The notes under the pieces are model-generated. The model was given only the letters and a program-made list of their open reading frames with translations, had not been told where the DNA came from and searched no databases. The position numbers and the translations under genes are program-made. This document shows, one piece after another, positions 1-6,058 of a stretch of 6,058 bases of DNA (within the stretch, counting starts at the first letter, position 1; each line of letters starts with the position of its first letter). The stretch is from Planctomycetota bacterium (lineage in GTDB: Bacteria > Planctomycetota > Planctomycetia > Planctomycetales > Planctomycetaceae): contig JAJRTM010000146.1 in assembly GCA_024278285.1 (NCBI GenBank), forward strand, positions 1-6,058. Direction: 5' to 3'.

Positions 1-165
1 ACCGGGTAGCTCAGACAATCTGTTCAAGGTTGTCTGAGTGCCGTCAGGCACCCGAGGATTTCAGCGAGCGGCTTGATGATCAGAATAAGCGAGGCTTGAA
101 AAACAATTCCTCGGGTTGCTACGCAACTCAGACAACCCTGAACGGGATTGTCTGAGCTACCCGGT
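1..165. repeat. Long imperfect inverted repeat with paired hairpins (REP/BIME- or MITE-like element)
   Basis: Bases 1-58 and 108-165 are inverted copies. The outer 20 bases (1-20 against 146-165) are identical after complementing, and so are the blocks 30-38/127-135 and 51-58/108-115. Each arm holds two hairpins. The first is CTCAGACAA...TTGTCTGAG (10-38 on the left, 127-156 on the right, loops of 11 and 12 bases). The second is GTGCC-GTCA-GGCAC at 38-51, and GTTGC-TAC-GCAAC at 115-127. The centre (59-107) carries an imperfect direct repeat, AGCGAGCGGCTTGA at 63-76 and AGCGAGGCTTGA at 88-99. The left arm begins at base 1, so its outer limit and any target duplication cannot be judged. It could be a mobile non-autonomous element or a structured 3' region of the upstream gene. 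No coding is supported here. Confidence 0.8.
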
Positions 166-180
166 CTGACTAAAAAACTA

Positions 181-347
181 ATTCGCGAAAATTCACGTTT
201 ATTCGCGGTTCGACATCTTCCAATCAAACAAACCGGTTTACGCAGTCGCCTTCGGCTTGCCGTTAAACGATTTTCCTCTTCTTTCGTGTTTTTCGTGGTT
301 CAAATCTTTGTTTGGTTGCGGCTATGCCGCGCTGGGTTCATCCGTGG
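181..347. repeat. Degenerate TTCGTG-type decamer tract in the intergenic region
   Basis: Three decamers in tandem, ATTCGCGAAA (181-190), ATTCACGTTT (191-200) and ATTCGCGGTT (201-210), are followed by CTTTCGTGTT (281-290), TTTCGTGGTT (291-300) and a related CATCCGTGGC (about 340-349). On the other strand these read as CGAATAAACGTGAAT-, CCACGAAAAACACG- and CCACGGATGAA-like phrases. From memory, these are common interspersed intergenic motifs in several bacterial phyla, including planctomycetes. A hairpin GCGGC-TAT-GCCGC (318-330) sits between the last two copies. The remainder of 166-377 shows no gene, promoter or clear terminator. Confidence 0.55.
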
Positions 348-377
348 CTGATTTTCTTCAACGTAACAAAGCACGCT

Positions 378-3300
378 TCATTCGGCTGAATCCTCTTTCA
401 TTATAAGATCAAAAACAATTTTCCCCATGTCATATTCCTTTCCCGATTGGGCAACGAATTCTTTGGCAATACTCGAAACTCCATCATCAACACCGGTGCA
501 CCGATAAGTGGCTCCCGGGATGAGTGCCCGAAAAATCATTTTTCCATTTTTATCGGTTTTGTTGAGACCAATCCCATTGATTCCCTCGGTAAAGTTTCCG
601 TAAAAACCTTCATCCGCCAAGGTTTCGCCGCGTTGAAGTGCTTTGAAATCATGCCTGTACTTTCCGGGGGTGATGACCATGTTCAAGCCAAGTGATATTC
701 CCTCGGGAAGTGGTTTCCCCTTGGAATCAACAAACTGCACTTTGGCAGAGCCGCAAGGTTTGAGGACAATTGTGGGAGACAGATTTTTCGTACTGATTAT
801 TGCCGAGGCTCCGATTCGGTTTTTCGTGTCGATAAAGTAAACAGGATATTCAACTCCTTCGCGTAGTCCATCGATCTTGAATGTTCCGTTGAATGCTTCA
901 TCTGCAAAGCCACGATAATCTGGCGAACCGGAAGTGATTTTTAGCCGCGATATCATCAACGCATGCTTGATCGGTTTTCCCGCCTCATCGACGATTTTTC
1001 CTTTGACCGTTACTCCCGGTTGCAGTTTGATTTTCATCGCCTGCATCGGCTTGTTGAGTTTCGGATTCACCTTTTGAAAAGCGTGAGCATAATATCTCAC
1101 CCCGCCCGACTTCCCTGCATAGATTTCCCGAGAGTCCATCTGCTGCAGAATGTAGCTTCGATCATCAGCATGAACGAGCAATGTGCCGGGACCGGGGAAG
1201 ATGGTGATTCCGAATTTGCCAGCCGCATCTGTTTTTTGAATCCCCTTCCAGCCGGTCACCACGTTTTTGATCATGTTTTTATTATTGTTTTGTGGAATGT
1301 ACTGCACCGCAGCATTTTGAAGCGGCTTGCCGGTCCGTGCATCAACAACCGTTCCATGAGCCAGCACTCCCTGCGGCAGTTTGATCACAATCTTCTTCGA
1401 TTCTTTTTCATCCCAGCGTAAAATATTTAACTGTTTCGGATGATACGCGCTTCCTTGGGGAGGATGCGCGAGGATGCCGTATTTCACTCCCGCATAAGGA
1501 TTCAACCGGAACCGCCCTTTGGCATCAGTCTTTCTGAAAATTGATATCATCGAGCCGTACGACTCCTGATCACTGGCCCAGATCGAAATATCAGCATTCG
1601 CAGCCGGCTTGCCTGTTTCGCCTAACAGCACTACCCCTTCAAAGAAACGAGCAGGTGCCAATGTCACTGTTTCAATTTCTCCCGGTTTCATGTTTTTGAT
1701 CGCCGCGAGATATGTTCCATCCGACTCAAACCACATTTCAAGCTTTCCAGAATTAAGACTCAAGCCCTGCCTTGCAAACTCTTCCGTTCCTGAAATTTCC
1801 AGATAAACCCCAAAACCCACCGGCACATTCGGAACGGTCAGCAAGCCGTCATCATCCGATTTCACAACCGGCAACCACGCTTTGGGGGGCGATTTGAATT
1901 CATAAGAACCGAGCCGATCTTCAGCAGGCATTGAATACGCCGGCGAAGTCTTTGAGATATTTTTCAGTTGGACCGGCAACTGTTTTACTGGTTTCCCTGC
2001 GGCATCGACAAGCTTTACCTGTATCAACTGCTGAGGTTTCAGTTTCAGATGAACCGTCGTCTCTTTGGAATCAACATCCAGCTTCTGCCAGGCGATCCCC
2101 GAGTTTTTTGTGCGAGCAATCAAATTGTTTTGCGAATATCTCATCGAAGAAATCCCAACCAGCGACAAGTCATAACGCCCGGCCTGATCGGTCACCCCTT
2201 CTGCAAAAACAACATTGTCAGTTCCCATCCCAGCAACCAACCGAGTCCCCACCGCAGCCACAAAAGCCCCCACCGCCGGCTCCCCATCCACCCCGGTAAT
2301 CATGCCATGCACCATGGTTCTGTCTGCCTTGGCAACCAATGTCGTTTTTTGATCAACAGTAATCGGGCGATTCTGAGATGTTTTATCACTGGTTGGTTTT
2401 TTCATAGCCGGCAATTTAAATTCAACCACCGTATTGCCGGACAAATTCAACTCGACTTTTTTTGTTTCCTTGCCAAATGACACTTCCACCTGCTGTTTCT
2501 TTGCACCAGGTTTTAGATCAATCGCTAAACCGCGGAAGGTTGCTGTGCCGCCTGCTTGGGTTATCTCAATATTAGCAGTTCCGCCTCCCAACTCTCCTGA
2601 ACTCACTTTAGGTATTGGCTTAAAGAGGATGCGCTGTCTTACGCCTACATACTTCTTGCCATTTAAAGTTGGCAGCTTGTTTAAATCTCCGGTGATTTTC
2701 ACAACGAGATCTCGTCGTTTCGGGATGATAATCTTCACGTCTTGTTGACCTGCCTGCAAATCATGGACGAAGACTCTTGCTTCATCTGCTGTTTCAATAA
2801 CAAAAAGATAATACGATCCAGTCGTCAATTGATTCAGCTCAAATTTACCTTGAGCATCGGTCGTAGCAAAGACTTTGCCCCATTGTCCACCGTAGCCCCG
2901 GTTTGATGACGTTGGAGCATGTTCCGTTTTTACTCGTAACTTGGCACCAATTGCAGGAGTGCCGTCCGCATTGAGTACTACACCCGTTGTCGGTTCGCTA
3001 CGCGTCATCGTTAGCTCCAACACTTCCCCTTCTTTCACCTCCAAAGGTTTGGTAATAAGTGGCTGGTAGCCAGGGGCTGAAATGTTTATCCCGTAGCGAG
3101 CCTCAGCCAGATGCTTGAGCATGTATTCACCCTTGGCGTCTGTCTTTTTCGGGTAATAAAAACCACTTGTGCGCCCATTAATTTCAGGGTGAGCAGTCAA
3201 GGTTGCATCGGGAATTGGCTCACCCTGCTCATTGACCACTTTGACTAACTCTGAAAATCCGGGCTTAAGAACAATCTTTACATCACCCAACTTTTCGCCC

Positions 3301-6058
3301 GGTTTCAAATCGAATGGTCCCGTCCAGGCTGGCGCATGTTTTTGAGTATCAAACTCCAACCAGACACTACCACTAGGGACTTCAAACGAAAAACGATCCG
3401 TAAAATGGCCTGCATTTCCACTCGAACTATATGTACTATGTGGACCTGTTTTACGATATGAAGAATACTGAAGTATAGCCTCCACCGTCCCCGGCGAACC
3501 ATCTTCCAGCACGATGCGACCGGAGATTGTTGCGGTGCCTTCGGGTTCTTTTTTGTCAGGTTGCTTGTTGGCTTCAGTGGCCTGTTTCCCTCGAATAATA
3601 CGGCAATTCGGATGCTGGCTGCGGAACTTATCAATTGCTGAATCCGTAATGAATCCGGTGCCATGACTCACATCCAAATACTCGATATGTTGAAGCTTGG
3701 ATAGCTCCTCGATTCCCTGGTCCGTCAGTTGACTTCGCTGGATTATGATTCGACGTAGTTTAGGAAATTTGGCAAGTTGTTTTGCCCCTTGATCCGTAAT
3801 CTGTTCTGAAAACATATAAAATTCATCCAGATTCTTTAGTGGAACTAATTTCTGAATGAAGTTATCCGAAACTGGTCCAGGGATTACGAGTTCTCGTAAC
3901 CGGGGCATTTTCAGAAATGAATTTGCAGAGTCATTAGAATAAGAAGTTGCATGCACATAGAGTGCCTCAAGCTTAGTCAGAGGTTCGAGCTGCTTGATCC
4001 CTGTTTCGGTGACATTCGTGTTGACCAACTTGAGAGTCTTTAAGTTTTTCATTTCTCTTAGATGCTTCAGGCTGCGGTCGGTAAGAATCGAAACATCTGC
4101 AATACGTCGATTATCATCTGGGCTGGATGACAATACTGACGCATGAGTCTTTTGTTCCTCGGGTGTCATTTCGCCTAATTTTTCAATACACCATGAGTCA
4201 CTTTTTTTGTTGGTGGAAAACCATAAATACAAATGCTCAATTTGGACCAAACTAGCAATTTGCTTAATTCCCAATGGAGTTAAGCCTGAATTGATAATCC
4301 TCAGCCTTTTCAAGTTGACGAGATTCTCAATGTGATGAAATTGCTGACCTTGAAGATCACTACCAACAATCACAAGCGATTTCAGCCACGTCATCTGCGA
4401 AATGGCTGGCCAATGTTTATCTTCAACATCCCAAAGAGTTAACCCGTTTGCGGAAAGTGCATCTGTCGTGGAAGTATATGTCACTCCCATTTGCCGTAGC
4501 TTTTTCAAATCCTTGTTCTGTCTCTTCTTCTCTGTTGAAGTTCTTAGATTTAAGATGGATGCTTTCCAATCCCGCTGCGGATGATTCGCTAGCTTCACCT
4601 CGACCCATTCATATTCGCGAGTTTGGAATTCAATGTGATCGATATCATCAACTTGAAGATCTTTGAATTGCCAGGCAGCTTGATTTATCAAACCACCTTT
4701 TCTTTGACCATACGCTGTAGAACCGAAGTGTTCCTCGCCATTTTGTGAAAAGGCAATTAACCGTTTATCCACTTTCAGGCTGTCAGAAACAACCAGTATG
4801 GTATCATCACCCTTGTTAAATGCCTGGGAAATGACAATCGATTTATTATCTGAAGCTTCTGTATAACCATCAGCCTGAAAAGAACTTTTTAACTTCCACG
4901 GCCCTGACGCAACTCCCACTCGCAAACCAACCTCACTTTTCGAAAGTGAATAAGTTGAAAGAAATGATTTTCGTTCAGTTCCATTAACTCTTGCACTGGG
5001 GCTGGTACTTGTATACCCGCCTGAACCATAAGCCAGATCCCATTTAACGTGAGCATCCTCTGGCAGTTTGCTAATTTGAAATATCAGCCTGCGAGATTCA
5101 AAATTTGCACCACTCCCTCCTACTCTTCCCCAGCCTCGAGCTTCAACCTGAGCATCTGGTTGAGGCACCCCCTGAGAATCCCACCATTGCTGTGGAATGG
5201 ATTCAACAGTCCCAATCAACAGATTCTCAATTTTCCCACCGAACGAAAATGGTTTGAGTTCGCTTAAACTGGTGGCAATATCTGATTGTTCAACTTTATT
5301 TACCCGTGTTGCCCACAAGACCGGGCTACAGACAAGTAGTATCGCAAATAAACCGAACGCCAAACCCATGCTGCGGGAGAGGCGGACTGGTTCGCGGAGT
5401 GGTTCGCCGAACAGTCTGGCGACGCGGCGGCGAACTTCTGAGGGGGATCGCCCGCTGACTGCTAACGAGGCGATGTCGTGACTGTTGTTGGTTTCCGGTT
5501 TGGCAAGTTCAACAACGCGAAGTAGCGCGGTCGCGTATTGGATTCGCCGGTTTGATGTTGACGCCACGTCTGTATTGCAGGTCATTTCATCACAACAGTA
5601 TTCGCGCAGCGTGCTGATGCGACGGCTCAAATACCAGATCGCAGGATTGAAAAACAGAACCGCTTCGGCGAGTCGTTGTAGCAAATTGATCCACATATCG
5701 TATCGTTTGATGTGAGCCAGTTCGTGGGCGAGAATCAATTCGAGTTCCTCAACGCTCAACCCGCTTAATGCAGAAGCGGGAAGTAGAATCGTTGGCTTGA
5801 GCAAACCGACAACGGTTGGCACGATAATCTGCTCTGCTTTTGCGATGACCGGAACAATTTTTACTTTCCATTGTTGAACCAACAGCCGTAGCGATTCAAG
5901 CAGCGGCCCCTGTTTCAAAACCGTCGCAGAAGCAACAAGCCGGTTCGCTTTGATGATCGAGACCAACAATCTCGCAAGCATCAAAACAACACCCGCCAGA
6001 TAAAAAGCGACAATCCAGGGCGTTACCTTCATCCAGACAGACGCGGGCTTTTCTTTCG
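378..6058 (-). CDS. M56 (BlaR1/MecR1-type) metallopeptidase receptor fused to LRR and carboxypeptidase-regulatory-like modules; 5'-partial
   Basis: This is a likely membrane signal-transducing zinc protease. In the BlaR1/MecR1 family an extracytoplasmic sensor activates a cytoplasmic protease that relieves repression by a BlaI/MecI partner. Numbering from the first in-window Met (base 6032) gives 1884 residues. They comprise a TM helix at about 5-27, HELAH at 103-107 with REYCCDE at 143-149, a TM helix at about 221-241, a sensor-like module at about 255-490, LRRs at 550-813, and about ten beta-sandwich modules at 833-1879. The stop is TGA at 378-380. The Met at 6032 is probably internal: the frame stays open to base 6058 (KEKPASVW precedes it), no Shine-Dalgarno lies near it, and the family normally has further TM helices before this point. 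Arg-rich residues 201-220 before the second TM helix place the protease inside and the C-terminal 1640 residues outside. No frameshift is seen. The ligand is unknown. The M56 assignment is firm; the signalling role is inferred from the family. Confidence 0.93.
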   Translation of the reverse strand, partial: KEKPASVWMKVTPWIVAFYLAGVVLMLARLLVSIIKANRLVASATVLKQGPLLESLRLLVQQWKVKIVPVIAKAEQIIVPTVVGLLKPTILLPASALSGLSVEELELILAHELAHIKRYDMWINLLQRLAEAVLFFNPAIWYLSRRISTLREYCCDEMTCNTDVASTSNRRIQYATALLRVVELAKPETNNSHDIASLAVSGRSPSEVRRRVARLFGEPLREPVRLSRSMGLAFGLFAILLVCSPVLWATRVNKVEQSDIATSLSELKPFSFGGKIENLLIGTVESIPQQWWDSQGVPQPDAQVEARGWGRVGGSGANFESRRLIFQISKLPEDAHVKWDLAYGSGGYTSTSPSARVNGTERKSFLSTYSLSKSEVGLRVGVASGPWKLKSSFQADGYTEASDNKSIVISQAFNKGDDTILVVSDSLKVDKRLIAFSQNGEEHFGSTAYGQRKGGLINQAAWQFKDLQVDDIDHIEFQTREYEWVEVKLANHPQRDWKASILNLRTSTEKKRQNKDLKKLRQMGVTYTSTTDALSANGLTLWDVEDKHWPAISQMTWLKSLVIVGSDLQGQQFHHIENLVNLKRLRIINSGLTPLGIKQIASLVQIEHLYLWFSTNKKSDSWCIEKLGEMTPEEQKTHASVLSSSPDDNRRIADVSILTDRSLKHLREMKNLKTLKLVNTNVTETGIKQLEPLTKLEALYVHATSYSNDSANSFLKMPRLRELVIPGPVSDNFIQKLVPLKNLDEFYMFSEQITDQGAKQLAKFPKLRRIIIQRSQLTDQGIEELSKLQHIEYLDVSHGTGFITDSAIDKFRSQHPNCRIIRGKQATEANKQPDKKEPEGTATISGRIVLEDGSPGTVEAILQYSSYRKTGPHSTYSSSGNAGHFTDRFSFEVPSGSVWLEFDTQKHAPAWTGPFDLKPGEKLGDVKIVLKPGFSELVKVVNEQGEPIPDATLTAHPEINGRTSGFYYPKKTDAKGEYMLKHLAEARYGINISAPGYQPLITKPLEVKEGEVLELTMTRSEPTTGVVLNADGTPAIGAKLRVKTEHAPTSSNRGYGGQWGKVFATTDAQGKFELNQLTTGSYYLFVIETADEARVFVHDLQAGQQDVKIIIPKRRDLVVKITGDLNKLPTLNGKKYVGVRQRILFKPIPKVSSGELGGGTANIEITQAGGTATFRGLAIDLKPGAKKQQVEVSFGKETKKVELNLSGNTVVEFKLPAMKKPTSDKTSQNRPITVDQKTTLVAKADRTMVHGMITGVDGEPAVGAFVAAVGTRLVAGMGTDNVVFAEGVTDQAGRYDLSLVGISSMRYSQNNLIARTKNSGIAWQKLDVDSKETTVHLKLKPQQLIQVKLVDAAGKPVKQLPVQLKNISKTSPAYSMPAEDRLGSYEFKSPPKAWLPVVKSDDDGLLTVPNVPVGFGVYLEISGTEEFARQGLSLNSGKLEMWFESDGTYLAAIKNMKPGEIETVTLAPARFFEGVVLLGETGKPAANADISIWASDQESYGSMISIFRKTDAKGRFRLNPYAGVKYGILAHPPQGSAYHPKQLNILRWDEKESKKIVIKLPQGVLAHGTVVDARTGKPLQNAAVQYIPQNNNKNMIKNVVTGWKGIQKTDAAGKFGITIFPGPGTLLVHADDRSYILQQMDSREIYAGKSGGVRYYAHAFQKVNPKLNKPMQAMKIKLQPGVTVKGKIVDEAGKPIKHALMISRLKITSGSPDYRGFADEAFNGTFKIDGLREGVEYPVYFIDTKNRIGASAIISTKNLSPTIVLKPCGSAKVQFVDSKGKPLPEGISLGLNMVITPGKYRHDFKALQRGETLADEGFYGNFTEGINGIGLNKTDKNGKMIFRALIPGATYRCTGVDDGVSSIAKEFVAQSGKEYDMGKIVFDLIMKEDSAE
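396..3536 (-). other. About ten carboxypeptidase-regulatory-like beta-sandwich modules (protein domains)
   Basis: Residues 833-1879 form a chain of modules of about 85-125 residues. Approximate boundaries are 833-925, 926-1010, 1013-1104, 1107-1207, 1239-1333, 1335-1459, 1461-1554, 1555-1672, 1673-1757 and 1759-1879. Most open with a strand followed by a G-[KET]-P turn (GEPIPDA, GTPAIGA, GEPAVGA, GKPVKQL, GKPAANA, GKPLQNA, GKPIKHA, GKPLPEG). Seven carry a TDxxGxF-like turn, at 964, 1058, 1281, 1392, 1502, 1601 and 1826. This fits the CarboxypepD_reg / Cna-B-like fold, used as a structural or carbohydrate-contacting spacer in surface proteins. The module at 1107-1207 lacks the hallmark turn and is the weakest call. 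A polar linker (1208-1238) separates the first four from the last six. Confidence 0.85.
3594..4385 (-). other. Leucine-rich repeat domain (protein domain)
   Basis: Residues 550-813 show LRRs with a strict period near 24 residues. Repeats start at 550, 574, 598, 664, 688, 712, 735, 759 and 783, with the pattern LxxLxIxxxxLTDxGIxxLxxLxx (for example residues 735-758 and 759-782). The domain closes with HPNCRII (807-813), a common LRR end. The repeat starting at 598 is interrupted: its strand IEHLYLW (598-604) and helix TDRSLKHLREMKN (651-663) are separated by about 42 extra residues. LRRs of this type are protein-interaction scaffolds. Here the domain lies outside the membrane and plausibly binds a ligand or partner. 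Confidence 0.88.
4563..5270 (-). other. Extracytoplasmic sensor-like module, family unrecognised by name (protein domain)
   Basis: Residues about 255-490 directly follow the last TM helix and should be beta-rich and extracytoplasmic. Phrases such as VGLRVGVASGPWK (368-380) and IEFQTREYEWVEVK (467-480) resemble, from memory, segments at the same place in other planctomycetal M56 proteins. This is therefore probably a conserved companion module and not random linker. It lacks the class D beta-lactamase-like sensor of true BlaR1: I find no convincing SxxK followed by a KTG-type motif. A beta-lactam-sensing role is therefore unlikely. The module ends in a Lys/Arg-rich linker (about 491-512) before the LRRs. 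Confidence 0.5.
5310..6058 (-). other. M56 peptidase domain with flanking transmembrane helices (protein domain)
   Basis: Hydrophobic residues 5-27 form a TM helix. They are followed by a cytoplasmic segment typical of the family (VPTVVGLLKPTILLP at 71-85, then EELELILAHELAHIKRYD). The zinc ligands should be H103 and H107 (codons within 5712-5726), with E104 as the catalytic base. A third ligand is expected from the acidic residues of REYCCDE at 143-149. The stretch INLLQRLAEAVLFFNPAIWYL (115-135) is the usual hydrophobic helix after the motif. RRRVARLFGEPLREPVRLSR (201-220) is basic and precedes the second visible TM helix at 221-241. All expected catalytic features are present, so the protease is probably active. 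The N-terminal TM helices usual for the family lie outside the window. Confidence 0.9.

Noticed and set aside
1..38. tRNA-like phrase GGGTAGCTCAG
   Set aside because: It resembles a tRNA D-arm start, but no anticodon arm, T-arm or acceptor pairing follows. The same phrase is mirrored in the other arm of the inverted repeat.
1..165. CRISPR array or attachment site
   Set aside because: There are only two inverted copies, with no regular direct repeats and spacers, and no integrase gene in the window.
24..227. Open frame of 67 codons on the minus strand
   Set aside because: It runs through the inverted repeat and the decamer tract, has no ribosome binding site that I can see, and its product is not recognisable. 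It is chance coding over repeats.
318..330. Hairpin GCGGC-TAT-GCCGC as a terminator for the M56 gene
   Set aside because: The stem is only 5 bp and is not followed by a T-run on the minus strand, so an intrinsic terminator is not supported.
148..351. Open frame of 67 codons on the plus strand
   Set aside because: It starts inside the right repeat arm and is made mostly of decamer-repeat sequence, with no recognisable protein features.
963..1421. Plus-strand open frame of 152 codons
   Set aside because: It is entirely antisense to well-conserved beta-sandwich modules of the large gene, and its His/Arg/Phe-rich product has no domain signature.
1968..2480. Plus-strand open frame of 170 codons
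   Set aside because: It is antisense to the large gene, overlaps other plus-strand frames, and its composition (His, Pro, Arg, Ser) is that of a shadow frame.
3305..3664. Minus-strand open frame of 119 codons in a different frame
   Set aside because: It overlaps the LRR-to-beta-sandwich junction of the large gene, which is intact in its own frame, so no frameshift or nested gene is needed.

Overview
The window suggests a member of the Planctomycetota. The main reason is the architecture of its single gene: an M56 (BlaR1/MecR1-type) membrane metallopeptidase fused to leucine-rich repeats and a long series of carboxypeptidase-regulatory-like beta-sandwich modules. Such giant regulatory mosaics are typical of that phylum. 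Base composition is moderate and uneven along the gene. The assignment rests on recognising protein families, not on a database search.

Layout: bases 378 to 6058 are one minus-strand coding sequence that is still open at the right edge, so its true start lies outside the window. Reading N to C (right to left), it holds: a transmembrane helix; a cytoplasmic zinc-protease domain with HELAH and a downstream REYCCDE; a second transmembrane helix preceded by an Arg-rich stretch; a sensor-like module of about 235 residues; a 24-residue-period LRR domain with a 42-residue insertion; and about ten beta-sandwich modules ending in DSAE. No other gene is supported on either strand.

Bases 1 to 377, downstream of the gene, are non-coding and repeat-rich. 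Bases 1-165 form an imperfect long inverted repeat. Each arm contains two consecutive hairpins, and the second hairpin differs in sequence between arms but keeps its pairing, as in a REP/BIME or MITE-like element. Bases 181-347 hold degenerate decamers of the TTCGTG type and a small GC-rich hairpin.

Working model (inference): the protein is a one-gene transmembrane receptor. Its large extracytoplasmic LRR and beta-sandwich region would replace the penicillin-binding sensor of BlaR1. Ligand binding or a change at the cell surface would activate the cytoplasmic protease, which in this family inactivates a BlaI/MecI-type repressor. Such a repressor gene would be expected just beyond the right edge, but none is visible here.
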